64,000 nucleotides of DNA from Betaproteobacteria bacterium (GTDB lineage Bacteria; Pseudomonadota; Gammaproteobacteria; Burkholderiales; Casimicrobiaceae), in assembly GCA_016704895.1 (NCBI GenBank), contig JADIZG010000010.1:1-64000 (forward strand), in the 5' to 3' direction. Both the position numbers and the translations under genes were made by a program. The notes under the pieces were generated by a model. That model did not search any database, was not told the origin of the DNA, and saw nothing but the letters and a program-made list of their open reading frames with translations. Positions 44,247-54,148 of the stretch are shown here, piece after piece (positions within the stretch are counted from its first letter, which is position 1; the number at the start of each line of letters is the position of its first letter).

Positions 44247-47029
44247 ATGAATCTCGACGACGCGCTCGCGTTCAGTCACTACGCCCGCCGCGTCGTGGAC
44301 GCGGATCCGGCGCTCCGCGACGCGCTTCTGGCGACGCTCGACGCCCCGTACGACTGGGCGCGCGCACGGACCGCGATCGACGCCGCCGCCGCAGCGCCCG
44401 ACGCGACGGGCACCCTCGGCGCGGCGTTGCGCGCGCTGCGCGCCCGCGTCATGGTCCACACGCTCGCGCGCGACCTCACCGGCCGCGCCGGCCTCGCCGA
44501 GGTCTGCGGCGCGGTGACCACGCTCGCCGAAGTCGCGATCGACGCCGCCGTCGCGGCCACGCGCCGCGAGCTGGTCGCCACCCACGGCGAGCCGCTGGGC
44601 AGCGAAGGCGGCGCGCCGCAGCCGTTCGTCGTCGTCGGCATGGGCAAGCTCGGCGGCGGCGAGCTCAACGTCTCGTCCGACATCGACCTCGTCTTCCTCT
44701 ACCCCGAGGAAGGCGAGACCGCGGGACCGCGCGTCGTCGCGAACCGCGAGTTCTTCGACCGGCTCGGCCGGCGCGTGATCGCGATGCTCGACGACGCGAC
44801 CGCCGACGGGTTCGTGTTCCGCGTCGACATGCGCCTGCGCCCCTACGGCGAGAGCGGGCCGCTCACGATGTCGTACGCCGCGCTCGAGAACTACCTGGTG
44901 ACGCAGGGACGCGCCTGGGAGCGCTACGCGTGGCTCAAGGCGCGCGCACTGACCGGCGTGCCGCAGCAGGAGCTCGACGCGATCGTCGGGCCGTTCGTCT
45001 ACCGCAAGTACCTCGACTACGACGCGTACGCCGGCCTCCGCGACGTCCACCGCCAGATCCGCGAACAGGCGGCACGACGCGACGCGCGCGACAACGTGAA
45101 GCTGGGCCCGGGCGGCATCCGCGAGATCGAGTTCATCGTCCAGGCGCTGCAGATCGTGCGCGGCGGGCGCGAGCCGGGACTGCGCATCCGCAACACGCGA
45201 GCGGCGCTCGCGGCGCTCGCCTCGCGCGGCCACCTTCCCGAGTCGGCTGCCGCGGCGCTCGACGGCGCCTACGTGTTCCTGCGCGACACCGAGCACCGGC
45301 TGCAGTACCGCGACGACCAGCAGACGCAGGCGCTGCCCGACGACCCGGGCGAGCTCGACGCGCTTGCGCGCGCAATGCGGTTCGCGTCGGCGCCCGCATT
45401 CCGCGCAGCGCTCGACGCGCACCGCCTCGAGGCCGGCCGGCAGTTCGAGTCCGTGTTCGGCGCGGCGGACGCCGATGCCGGCACCGACGCCGAGTGGCGC
45501 AGCGTGTGGGACGCCCCCGACGTCACCGACGAGCACGTCGCGCAGCTCGAGCGCGCGGGCTTCGAGGATCCGCCCGCCCTGCTCGGCACGCTCGCCCGGG
45601 CGCGCGCAGGGACGCGGTACTCGGCGCTGCCCGCGCAGTCGAAGGAGCGATTCGACAAGCTGGTGCCGCGCATGCTCGCCGCCGCCACCGCGAGCCCGGG
45701 CGGCAGCGGGGCGCAGGCGACCTTCATGCGCCTGCTCTCGCTGCTCGAGGCCGTCGCGCGGCGCAGCGCCTATCTCGCGCTCGTCATCGAGCATCCTCCG
45801 CTGATTCCCCGGCTGGCCGGGCTGATGGGCGCGTCCGCCTGGGCGGCCGACTACCTGACGCGGCACCCGATCCTGCTCGACGAGCTGCTCGACGCGCGCG
45901 TGCTGATGGAGGAGCCCGACCACGACGCGTGGCGCGCCGAGCTCGCGCGCATGCTCGCGGAGAACGCGGGCGACCAGGAGCGCGAGATGGACGCGCTCAG
46001 GCACTTCCAGCACGCGCAGTCGTTCCGGCTGCTCGCGCAGGACCTGGCCGGCCAGCTCACCGTCGAGCGGCTCGCCGACCACCTGTCCGCGCTCGCCGAC
46101 GTCGTCCTCGAGGCGACGCTGGGGGCGTGCTGGAGGCATCTCGCCGGGGCGGACGCGCCGCCTCCGCGCTTCGCGATCATCGGCTACGGCAAGCTGGGCG
46201 GGAAGGAACTGGGCTACGCGTCCGACCTCGACATCGTGTTCGTCTACGACGTCGATCCCGACGATCCCGACGGCGACGCGAAGCTCGCGCGCTATTCGCG
46301 GCTCGCGCAGCGCATGAACACGTGGCTCACGAGCAACACGCCGGCGGGCCAGCTCTACGACACCGACCTGCGCCTGCGCCCCGACGGCGCGAAGGGGCTC
46401 ATCGCCTCGTCGCTGGGCGCGTTCAAGCGCTACCAGCGCGAGCAGGCGTGGACCTGGGAGCACCAGGCGCTCACGCGCGCGCGCCACTGCGCGGGCGACG
46501 CCGCGATCGGCGCCGCGTTCGAGGCCGAGCGCGAGGCGATCCTGCGCCTGCCGCGCGACCGTCCGAAGCTCGCCGACGAGGTCGTCGCGATGCGGCGGCG
46601 CATGCACGACGGGCATCCGAACCCGACCGCGCTGTTCGACCTCAAGCACGACGCGGGCGGCATGGTCGACATCGAGTTCGTCGTGCAGTACCTCGTGCTC
46701 GCGCACGCGCACGACCACCCGCGCCTCACCGGCAACCTCGGCAACATCGCGCTGCTGCGCATCGCCGGCGAGCTCGGGCTCGTTCCGGCCGACCTCGCCG
46801 CGCGCGTCGCGGACGCGTATCGCGAGTACCGCAAGGTCCAGCACGCGATCCGGCTGACCGGCGCGCCGCACGTGCGGGTCGATCCGGCTGCCCATGCGCA
46901 GCGGCGGTACGACGTCGAGGCGCTGTGGAGGACGTGTTCGGAGGTGGGGGGGCCGGCGCGGAGGCGGACGGCGTGCCGGTCGGCCGGCCGCCCGCGAGCG
47001 CCCGACGCCCCGGCATCGCCGCCACCTAG
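44247..47029 (+). CDS. glnE: Bifunctional glutamine synthetase adenylyltransferase/deadenylase, C-terminal frameshift
   Basis: About 927 residues. Two nucleotidyltransferase domains each show the GxGKLGG motif with paired aspartates: VGMGKLGGGELNVSSDIDLV near residue 130 and GYGKLGGKELGYASDLDIVF near 645. The first removes and the second adds AMP on glutamine synthetase, under control of PII (glnB at 60674-61012). At about 46928 one G is missing after CTGTGG; the expected ending DVFGGGG then lies in the next frame, which stops at 47029. Divergent from yhdP, a conserved arrangement. Confidence 0.93.
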
Positions 47030-47549
47030 GCGGGTGGCGGCCTGACTGCCGCGCGCGTTCGCCCAGGCCGCGGTCGACGCCTGGCCATCGGGTGCACGCC
47101 GGCGCCCGCCAGCCCCGTCTCGCCCGGCGGCTGTCTCGGCGGCGCTCGAACGTCGCGCGCGCGGTCGCGCGCGTCGCCCGCCGCGAAGATCGCCCGGAAC
47201 TGCCGGCGCTGGAGCGTCGAGGCTTCGCCTCGAGCGCGCGCCCGGCCGCCGTCAGCGACAGGCGCCGCACGCGCGCGTCGCCCTCGTCGCGCTCCCAGGC
47301 GATCAGGTCCTGCGCCTTCAGGTCGCGCAGCGGCCCGCTCAGCGACTGCTTCGACACCGCGAGCGTGCGCAGGAGCCCGCCCACGGTCGGCCGCTCGAGG
47401 CGCGCGACGAAGAACAGGACCCGGTGGTGGGCGCGGCCCAGGTTCCTCGCCTCCAGCACGCGGTCGGGCTTCGCCACCATTCCCCGGTAGGCGAAGTACA
47501 TGAGCTCGATCGCGGCGTCGAGCGACGCCCTGCGGCTGCGGCCGGCCAT
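47026..47549 (-). pseudogene. MarR family transcriptional regulator, frameshifted C-terminus
   Basis: ATG 47549 follows a perfect AAGGAGG. The winged-helix core is intact: NLGRAHHRVLFFVARLERPT, VGGLLRTLAVSKQSLSGPLR (recognition helix) and the wing ERDEGDARVRRLSLTAAGRA. After LEA the expected STLQRRQFRAIFAAGDARDR is in the next frame (join near 47225), and a second shift seems to follow near 47170, so the 3' end given is only approximate. MarR proteins are dimeric repressors released by small phenolic or oxidant signals. Divergent from ilvE; a palindrome lies 42 bases upstream of its start. Confidence 0.75.
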
Positions 47550-47590
47550 CGGGCCTCCTTGACGCGGCCCCGGGCCGCGCGGCAGAATAA

Positions 47591-47605
47591 GTCAGGTTTA
47601 TTGAC
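47591..47605. promoter_or_regulatory. Candidate MarR operator
   Basis: GTCAGGTTTATTGAC, with GTCA/TGAC ends around an A/T-rich centre, in an A/T island (47585-47610) within very GC-rich sequence between marR and ilvE. The place suits autoregulation of marR. It also contains TTGACC, usable as a -35 on the plus strand. Confidence 0.4.
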
Positions 47606-47677
47606 CTATTGTGCCCGCACGCGCCGCCCGGCGGCAAGCCCCGGCAACCGGCCGCGGCCCGCCCGGGCGCGGTGCGG

Positions 47678-47683
47678 TAAAAT
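47678..47683 (+). promoter_or_regulatory. Candidate -10 for ilvE
   Basis: TAAAAT within GCGGTAAAATCC, 26 bases upstream of the ilvE ATG. Same element type as before trxB and the RuBisCO-like gene. Confidence 0.45.
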
Positions 47684-47709
47684 CCCCCTTTCGCCCGAGG
47701 AGATGCTCG

Positions 47710-48633
47710 ATGTCGATGGCCGACCGCGACGGCTGGATCTGGTACGACGGCAAGATGGTGCCGTGGCGCGACGCCACGACCCACGTCCTGACCCACACGC
47801 TGCACTACGGGATGGGCGTCTTCGAGGGGGTCCGCTGCTACGAGACGATCGACGGGCCGGCGATCTTCCGCCTGCGCGACCACACCGACCGGCTGTTCCG
47901 CTCGGCGCAGATCTTCGGCATGAAGATTCCGTTCGCGAAGGAAGCGATCGAGGAGGCGCAGAAGGACGTCGTGCGCCGCAACAAGCTCGGCTCCTGCTAC
48001 ATCCGCCCGATCGTGTTCTACGGCAGCAACGCGCTCGGCGTCGCCGCGAAGACCAATCCGGTGCTGGTCGCGATCGCCGCGTGGCCCTGGGGCGCCTACC
48101 TCGGCGCCGACGGCATCGAGAAGGGCATCCGCGTGAAGACCTCGTCGTACACGCACCACCACCCGAACGTCACGATGTGCAAGGCCAAGGCGGTGGGCAA
48201 CTACCCGGTGTCGATCCTCGCGAACCAGGAAGCGACGCACGACGGCTACGAGGAGGCGATGCTGCTCGACCCGCAGGGATTCCTGTGCCAGGGCTCGGGC
48301 GAGAACGTGTTCATCGTCCGCAACGGCGCGCTGCACACGCCCGACCTCGCGGGCGGCGCGCTCGAAGGCATCACGCGCGAGACGATCATCGAGTTCGCGC
48401 GCGAGCTCGGGATCCCGGTGCACGAGCGGCGCATCACGCGCGACGAGGTCTACATCGCCGACGAGGCGTTCTTCACCGGCACCGCCGCCGAGGTGACGCC
48501 GATCCGCGAGTACGACCAGCGGCCGGTCGGGTCGGGGACGCGCGGTCCGATCACCGAGAAGCTGCAGTCGATGTTCTTCGACACGGTGAACGGTCGCAAC
48601 GCGTCGAAGAAGCACTGGCTGGCGAAGGTGTGA
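47710..48633 (+). CDS. ilvE: Branched-chain amino acid aminotransferase
   Basis: 307 residues from ATG 47710; GAGGAG lies seven bases upstream. Fold-type IV PLP enzyme: THTLHYGMGVFEGVRCY at the N-terminus, the PLP lysine K160 in CKAKAVGNYPVSILAN, and GSGENVFIVRNGALHTPDL followed by EGITRETIIEFARELGI. It transfers amino groups between glutamate and leucine, isoleucine or valine. The small zinc-finger gene follows two bases after its stop. Confidence 0.96.
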   Translation: MSMADRDGWIWYDGKMVPWRDATTHVLTHTLHYGMGVFEGVRCYETIDGPAIFRLRDHTDRLFRSAQIFGMKIPFAKEAIEEAQKDVVRRNKLGSCYIRPIVFYGSNALGVAAKTNPVLVAIAAWPWGAYLGADGIEKGIRVKTSSYTHHHPNVTMCKAKAVGNYPVSILANQEATHDGYEEAMLLDPQGFLCQGSGENVFIVRNGALHTPDLAGGALEGITRETIIEFARELGIPVHERRITRDEVYIADEAFFTGTAAEVTPIREYDQRPVGSGTRGPITEKLQSMFFDTVNGRNASKKHWLAKV

Positions 48634-48635
48634 CG

Positions 48636-48938
48636 ATGAGCGCGACGCCCGCCACGCAGGCCGACGCGGTGATGGTCGACCCGAAGGACCTCCCGGCGTT
48701 CTGCCCGAACAAGGCGATGCCGCTGTGGAGCTCGCACCCGCGCGTGTTCCTCGATCTCCAGGCCACCGGCGAGGCGAGTTGCCCGTATTGCGGCACGCGC
48801 TACGCGCTCGAGGGCGGCGCCCGCCCCGGCGCCCACCGCCCTGAGGGCCTCGTGGCACCTCGGGTCGCCCCCGGTCGCCGGGCGCGTAGCCCGTCACGGA
48901 CGCGGTCCCGCGAATTCGCCCGATGGACCGCACCCTGA
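48636..48938 (+). CDS. Zinc-finger (zf-CHCC) protein
   Basis: The N-terminal about 67 residues match the zf-CHCC family: KDLPAFCPNKAMPLWSSHPR, VFLDLQATGEASCPYCGTRY. The His-x-Cys-Cys pattern binds zinc. Relatives end soon after this point (about 65-75 residues), whereas this frame runs to residue 100 in unlikely Arg/Pro-rich sequence and overlaps waaF by 16 bases; a one-base shift near 48835 would give an earlier stop. The mitochondrial homologue is a complex I subunit; bacterial role unclear. Placement between ilvE and waaF is common in Betaproteobacteria. Confidence 0.82.
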   Translation: MSATPATQADAVMVDPKDLPAFCPNKAMPLWSSHPRVFLDLQATGEASCPYCGTRYALEGGARPGAHRPEGLVAPRVAPGRRARSPSRTRSREFARWTAP

Positions 48939-49945
48939 TCGTCGCGCCTTCGTGGGTCGGCGACGCCATCCTCGCCGAGCCGCTCGTCTCGCTGTTGCGC
49001 GAGCCCTACGAGGATCCCGCGATCGACGTGCTCGCGCCGCCCTGGTGCGCGCCGGTGTACCAGCGCATGCGCGGCGTGCGGCGCATCGTCGAGAACCCGA
49101 TCCCGCACGGGCGCTTCGACCTCGCGTCGCGCCGACGCATCGCGGCGCAACTCAGGCTCGAGGGCTACGCACGCGCGATCGTGCTGCCGCTGAGCTGGAA
49201 GTCGGCGCTGATCCCCTACCTCGCGCGCATCCCCCGGCGCATCGGCTTCAAGGGCGAGGCGCGGTACGTGCTGCTCAACGACCTGCGCAAGCTCGACCGC
49301 AAGGCGCTGCCCCGCCTGGTCGACCGCTTCTGCGCGCTCGCGGGCCCAGCCGGCACCAACGTCCCGATGCCGCCCGCTCCCGTGCTGGTGCCCGACCTCG
49401 CGAACCGCGACGCGGCGATCCGCGCGCTGCACCTCAAGGGCGACGATCCGGTCGCGATCCTGTGCCCCGGCGCCGAGTACGGCCCGGCGAAGCGCTGGCC
49501 GCCGACGCATTTCGCCGACCTCGCGCGGCGGCTGCTCGAGACCGGCGCGCGCGTCTGGATCGTGGGCTCGCCCAACGACAGGCTCGCCGCCGACGCGGTG
49601 ATCGGCGCGGCGGGCGAGAGCGCGAAGCGCATCCGCGACCTCACCGGGAAGACCGACCTCGGCACCGCGATCGACCTGCTCTCGGCCGCGTCGGTCGTGA
49701 TCAGCAACGACTCGGGCCTCATGCACGCGGCCGCCGCGGTCGGCGCGCCGGTCGTCGCGCTGTTCGGGTCCTCGTCGCCGGCCTACACGCCGCCGCTGTC
49801 GCCGCAGGCGCGGATCGCCCGGATCGACATCGCGTGCAGCCCCTGCTTCAAGCGCGAGTGCCCGCTCGGCCACTTCAAGTGCATGCGCGAGCTCGCGCCC
49901 GAGCTGGTCTACAATCTGGCGCGCTCGACGATGCCCGCCCACTGA
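48923..49945 (+). CDS. waaF: ADP-heptose:LPS heptosyltransferase II
   Basis: 340 residues, glycosyltransferase family 9. N-terminal LIVAPSWVGDAILAEPLVSLL, then AILCPGAEYGPAKRWPPTHF (nucleotide-sugar binding) and VISNDSGLMHAAAAVGAPVV, and a C-terminal CSPCFKRECPLGHFKCMREL segment found in WaaF. It adds the second heptose to the LPS inner core at the inner-membrane face. Confidence 0.95.
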   Translation: MDRTLIVAPSWVGDAILAEPLVSLLREPYEDPAIDVLAPPWCAPVYQRMRGVRRIVENPIPHGRFDLASRRRIAAQLRLEGYARAIVLPLSWKSALIPYLARIPRRIGFKGEARYVLLNDLRKLDRKALPRLVDRFCALAGPAGTNVPMPPAPVLVPDLANRDAAIRALHLKGDDPVAILCPGAEYGPAKRWPPTHFADLARRLLETGARVWIVGSPNDRLAADAVIGAAGESAKRIRDLTGKTDLGTAIDLLSAASVVISNDSGLMHAAAAVGAPVVALFGSSSPAYTPPLSPQARIARIDIACSPCFKRECPLGHFKCMRELAPELVYNLARSTMPAH

Positions 49946-49956
49946 GCGATCGAACC

Positions 49957-50388
49957 ATGGCCAAGGTCCGCACGCCCCCGATCTACACGACGCCTCAGGA
50001 TGCGGCGCTCGCGTTCTACCACGCGTTCGAGGCGCGCGACCTCGACGCGATGATGGCGACCTGGGCCGACGACGAGGAGATCGTCTGCGTGCATCCGGGC
50101 GGCCCGCGGCTCGTCGGGTTCGACGCGATCCGCAACGCGTGGGAGCATCTCTTCTCCGGCGACGTGCGCCTCAAGTTCCGCATCGAGCAGCCGATCGCGA
50201 TCGACACGGTCGGGCTCGCCGTGCAGAGCGCGATCGAGCACGTGTTCCTCGCCGACGGCAACTCGCGCGGGATGGCGGTCGCGACCAACGTCTTCATGCG
50301 CACCCCCACGGGCTGGCGCATGGTGTGCCACCACTCGTCGCCCACGCCGGCGGTCGCCGCGCCGGCCCCGGCGGGACCGCTGCACTGA
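49957..50388 (+). CDS. SnoaL-like/NTF2-fold protein
   Basis: 143 residues. It has the NTF2-like start DAALAFYHAFEARDLDAMMA followed by TWADDEEIVCVHPGG and the ending NVFMRTPTGWRMVCHHSSP. The pocket of this fold can bind or isomerise small molecules; no catalytic set is evident. It lies 11 bases after waaF, so it is probably cotranscribed. Confidence 0.88.
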   Translation: MAKVRTPPIYTTPQDAALAFYHAFEARDLDAMMATWADDEEIVCVHPGGPRLVGFDAIRNAWEHLFSGDVRLKFRIEQPIAIDTVGLAVQSAIEHVFLADGNSRGMAVATNVFMRTPTGWRMVCHHSSPTPAVAAPAPAGPLH

Positions 50389-50479
50389 TCCCCGAGCGCA
50401 GGATCGCCGGCCGGGTCGCCGCGCCCGGATGCGGGGACCCGCACGCCGGTCCCGCGCGCCGCGCGCACCGGCCCTGCGC

Positions 50480-51729
50480 ATGACGCAACCGAAACGCAAC
50501 CCCCTGCGGGATCTTCGCGGCGTCAGCCGCATGGCGATCGACGCGACGCTCGGGATCACCGATCTCGTCGAGGCGCTGCACGCGCGCATCGCGCACACGC
50601 CGACGCGGCTCGGCGGCCCCATCGGCCTCGCGGTCCGGAAGGCGACCGGTCACGTCTATCGCGCGGTCCGCGGCGTCACGCGCGCCGTGGGCGGCGGCCT
50701 GGACGCGCTGCTCGGACAGCTCGCGCCGCTGGTCGCCGACGTCCCCGACACCTCGTCCCGCGAAGCGCTCGTGGCCGCGCTCAACGGCGTGCTGGGCGAT
50801 TACCTCGCACGCACCGCCAACCCGCTGGCCATCGCCATGCGCATGCGCCGGGACGGCGTGCCGCTGGACCTCGAACGCGACGCGCTGGCCGCGCGCGTGA
50901 CGCGGCCTTCGTCCACGCTCGTTCTCGCGGTGCACGGCCTGTGCATGAACGACCTGCAGTGGTCGCGCGCGGGCCACGACCATGCCCAGGCGCTGGCGCG
51001 CGACCTCGGCGGCACCGCCGTCTACCTGCGCTACAACAGCGGCCTGCACGTGTCGACCAACGGACGCGAGCTCGCCGCGCTGCTCGAGGCGCTGGTGGAC
51101 GCCTGGCCGGTCCCGGTCGCGCGGATCGTCGTCCTCGGCCACAGCATGGGCGGCCTGGTCGCGCGGAGCGCGGCCCACTACGGCGGGCTCGCGGGCCATC
51201 GCTGGCGCACCGTCCTCGAGAGCCTCGTCTTCCTCGGGACGCCGCACCAGGGATCGCCGCTCGAGCGCGGCGGCCACGGCCTCAACCAGCTGCTCGACGC
51301 GCTGCCCTTCGCCACGCCGCTCGGAAGGCTCGGGCGCGTGCGCAGCGCGGGCATCACCGACCTGCGCCACGGCAGCGTGCTCGACGACGACTGGCAGTCC
51401 CGGGACCGGTTCGCACGCGGGGGCGGCGTGCGCCACCCGCTGCCGCTGCCCGCCGACGTCGCGTGCCACGCGATCGCCGCGAGCCTGGCCGCGAAGGCGC
51501 GCGAAGACGGTCGCGGCGTGCGCGGCGACGGCCTGGTGCCGGTCGCGAGCGCGCTCGGGCTCCACGCGACCCCCGGCTCGCGCTCGCGATTCCCGCGTCG
51601 CACCGGTGGATCGCCACGTCGACCGGGCATCTCGACCTGCTTTCGTCGCCTGCCGTGTACGAACGCCTGCGGGACTGGCTCGTCAGGTCGTCCGACGACG
51701 CCGACGGGACGCGTTTCCCGCCGCGCTGA
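50480..51729 (+). CDS. Alpha/beta hydrolase (lipase/PGAP1-like), one frameshift
   Basis: About 416 residues from ATG 50480. VLAVHGLCMNDLQWSRAGHD is the oxyanion-hole strand, VVLGHSMGGLVARSAAHYGG holds the nucleophile Ser, and FLGTPHQGSPLERGG follows. At about 51567 one base is missing; in the next frame the protein continues DPRLALAIPASHRWIATSTG, HLDLLSSPAVYERLRDWLV, which supplies the catalytic His (GHLDLL), and stops at 51729. No signal peptide, so probably a cytoplasmic esterase or lipase. Substrate unknown. Confidence 0.85.
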
Positions 51730-51806
51730 CCGAGCCGCGGCTCAGCGGTCCGGATCGGACGCCGACGGCGACGCAGGCCATGATGCGCCGCCCCATCGGG
51801 CGAAGG

Positions 51807-53270
51807 TCAGCGGGTGCCGCCGACCGTCATCTTCTCGATGCGCAGCGTCGGCTGGCCGACGCCCACCGGCACGCTCTGCCCGTCCTTCCCGCAGGTGCCG
51901 ACCCCGGTGTCCATCGCCATGTCGTTGCCGACCATCGTGACGTGCGTCAGCGCATCGGGACCGTTGCCGATCAGCGTCGCGCCCTTCACCGGGTACGCGA
52001 GCTTCCCGTTCTCGACCTTCCATGCCTCGGACGCCGAGAACACGAACTTGCCGCTGGTGATGTCGACCTGCCCGCCGCCGAAGTTCGCGGCGTAGAGACC
52101 GTCGTCGACCGACGCGAGGATCTCGGCGGGGTCGTGCGCGCCGGCAAGCATGATCGTGTTGGTCATGCGCGGCATCGGCAGGTGCGCGAAGGACTCGCGG
52201 CGGCCGTTGCCCGTCGGCGCGACCTTCATCAGCGCGGCGTTCAGCCGGTCCTGCATGTAGCCGGTGAGCACGCCGTCCTCGATCAGCACGGTGCGCCGCG
52301 TCGCATGGCCCTCGTCGTCGACGTTGAGCGAGCCGCGGCGCTGCGCGATCGTGCCGTCGTCGATCACCGTGATGCCCTTGGCGGCGACGCGCTTCCCGAC
52401 GCGGCCGGAGAACGCGCTCGTCCCCTTGCGGTTGAAGTCGCCTTCGAGGCCGTGGCCGATCGCCTCGTGCAGCAGGATGCCGGGCCAGCCCGGTCCGAGC
52501 ACGACGGTCATCGGGCCGGCCGGCGCGTCGCGCGCCGACAGGTTGAGCAGCGCGCCGTCGACCGCGTGCTTCGCGTACTCGTCGAGCCGCGCGTCGTCGA
52601 AGTGCGCGTAGCCGAACCGCCCCCCGCCGCCCGCGTGGCCCTGCTCGCGCCGCCCGTTCTCCTCGACGATCACCGTGATCGACACGCGCACGAGCGGACG
52701 AACGTCGGCGACGATCTCGCCGTCGCTGCGCACGATCAGCACCGTCTCCTGCTCGCCCGCGATCGACGCCATGACCTGCACGACGCGCGGGTCGCGGGCG
52801 CGCGCCATCTTCTCGAATCGCTCCAGCAGGGCGACCTTCGCCGACTCGTCGAGGCTCGCGACGGGGTCGTCCCCGCGGTACAGCGTGCGCGCCGGGCCGC
52901 GGCGCGAGACCGGCGCGGACGCGGATTGCCCCTGCCGCCCGATCGCCCGCACCGCGGCGGCGGCCTCGTCGAGCGCCGCCGGCGTGATGTCGTCCGAGTA
53001 CGCGTACGCCTGGCGGTCGCCCGAGACCGCGCGGACGCCGACGCCGCGGTCGATCGAGAAGCTGCCGGCCTTCACGATGCCTTCCTCGAGGCTCCAGCTC
53101 TCGAAACGCGCGTGCTGGAAGTAGAGGTCGGCGAAATCGACGTCGCGCTGGTGGATCGACGCGATCACCTGCGACAGGCGCGCCGGGGAGAGCCCCGCGG
53201 GCGCGAGGAGCAGCGCGGAAGCCTCGGCGACGAGCGATTCGGAAACGGGAGGGACGGCCAGGTCGGTCAT
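51807..53270 (-). CDS. tldD: Metalloprotease TldD
   Basis: 487 residues from ATG 53270 (MTDLAVPPVSESL), close to the 481 of E. coli. The zinc motif HEAIGHGLEGDFN and the C-terminal GTCGKDGQSVPVGVGQPTLR are family signatures. TldD works with TldE/PmbA in processing of peptides such as microcins and in gyrase-inhibitor sensitivity. In several relatives it neighbours yhdP and nitrilase; here it is about 11 kb away. It is convergent with the hydrolase gene. Confidence 0.96.
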   Translation of the reverse strand: MTDLAVPPVSESLVAEASALLLAPAGLSPARLSQVIASIHQRDVDFADLYFQHARFESWSLEEGIVKAGSFSIDRGVGVRAVSGDRQAYAYSDDITPAALDEAAAAVRAIGRQGQSASAPVSRRGPARTLYRGDDPVASLDESAKVALLERFEKMARARDPRVVQVMASIAGEQETVLIVRSDGEIVADVRPLVRVSITVIVEENGRREQGHAGGGGRFGYAHFDDARLDEYAKHAVDGALLNLSARDAPAGPMTVVLGPGWPGILLHEAIGHGLEGDFNRKGTSAFSGRVGKRVAAKGITVIDDGTIAQRRGSLNVDDEGHATRRTVLIEDGVLTGYMQDRLNAALMKVAPTGNGRRESFAHLPMPRMTNTIMLAGAHDPAEILASVDDGLYAANFGGGQVDITSGKFVFSASEAWKVENGKLAYPVKGATLIGNGPDALTHVTMVGNDMAMDTGVGTCGKDGQSVPVGVGQPTLRIEKMTVGGTR

Positions 53271-53408
53271 GGTCGGGAATCGGCTTTGCGAAAGGTCGGT
53301 CGATCGTCGGGCATCGGGGGGCGGCGCACCGGTCCCGCACGTGCGAGGATTGCCAAGGATACGCCGGTGCGCACGGCCGATCGGCCCTGCCCGCAACGCG
53401 GGAACGCG

Positions 53409-54137
53409 TCAGGCGGCCGCGCCCTGTCCGAGGTAGGTCGCGGCGACGCGCGGATTCGCGGCCAGCTCGGCGCTGGGGCCGGACAGCACGAGGTCGCCGG
53501 TCTCGAGCACGTAGCCGTGGTCGGACACCTGCAGCGCCGCGCGCGCGTTCTGCTCGACCAGCAGGATCGACACGCCCGACTGGCGGAGCGCGACGATGAT
53601 GCTGAAGATCTCGCGCACGATCAGCGGCGCGAGGCCCAGCGACGGCTCGTCGAGCATCAGGAGCTTCGGCCGTCCCATGAGCGCGCGGCCGAGCGCGAGC
53701 ATCTGGCGCTCGCCGCCCGACAGCGTTCCGGCGAGCTGCCCGCGGCGCTCGAGCAGGCGGGGGAAGCGCTGGTAGACCTCGTCTAGCGTGCGCCGCGTCG
53801 CGGCCTCGCCTTCGCGCCGGCGCGAGAAGGCGCCCAGCGCGAGGTTGTCGGCGACCGTCATCGAGGCGAACAGCTCGCGCTTCTCGGGGACGAGCACGAG
53901 CCCCCTCGCGACGCGCGCCTCGACGTCCGTGCCCGAGACGGACTCGCCGAGGTAGCGGATCTCGCCGTGCGCCGGCAGGAGCCCCATGATCGCGCCGAGC
54001 AGCGTCGTCTTGCCGGCGCCGTTGGGCCCGATGACCGTGACGATCCTGCCTTCGCCCGCCTCGATCGAGACGTCGTGGACCGCCTCGACCTTGCCGTAGC
54101 GCACCGAGAGGTTGCGGACTTCGAGCAGCGCGGCCAT
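53409..54137 (-). CDS. livF: Branched-chain amino acid ABC transporter ATP-binding protein LivF
   Basis: 242 residues. Walker A IGPNGAGKTTLLGAIMGLLP, signature LSGGERQMLALGRALM, Walker B LLMLDEPSLGLAPLIV and the LivF end YVLETGDLVLSGPSAELA. With LivG it drives uptake. It starts 11 bases after the livM-livG gene; last gene of the operon. Confidence 0.95.
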   Translation of the reverse strand: MAALLEVRNLSVRYGKVEAVHDVSIEAGEGRIVTVIGPNGAGKTTLLGAIMGLLPAHGEIRYLGESVSGTDVEARVARGLVLVPEKRELFASMTVADNLALGAFSRRREGEAATRRTLDEVYQRFPRLLERRGQLAGTLSGGERQMLALGRALMGRPKLLMLDEPSLGLAPLIVREIFSIIVALRQSGVSILLVEQNARAALQVSDHGYVLETGDLVLSGPSAELAANPRVAATYLGQGAAA

Positions 54138-54148
54138 CGTCGCTCCGT

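Noticed and set aside
41749..44250. Long plus-strand frame opposite yhdP
   Set aside because: Arg/His/Asp-rich composition with no family resemblance is typical of an antisense shadow; the minus strand is a clear YhdP.
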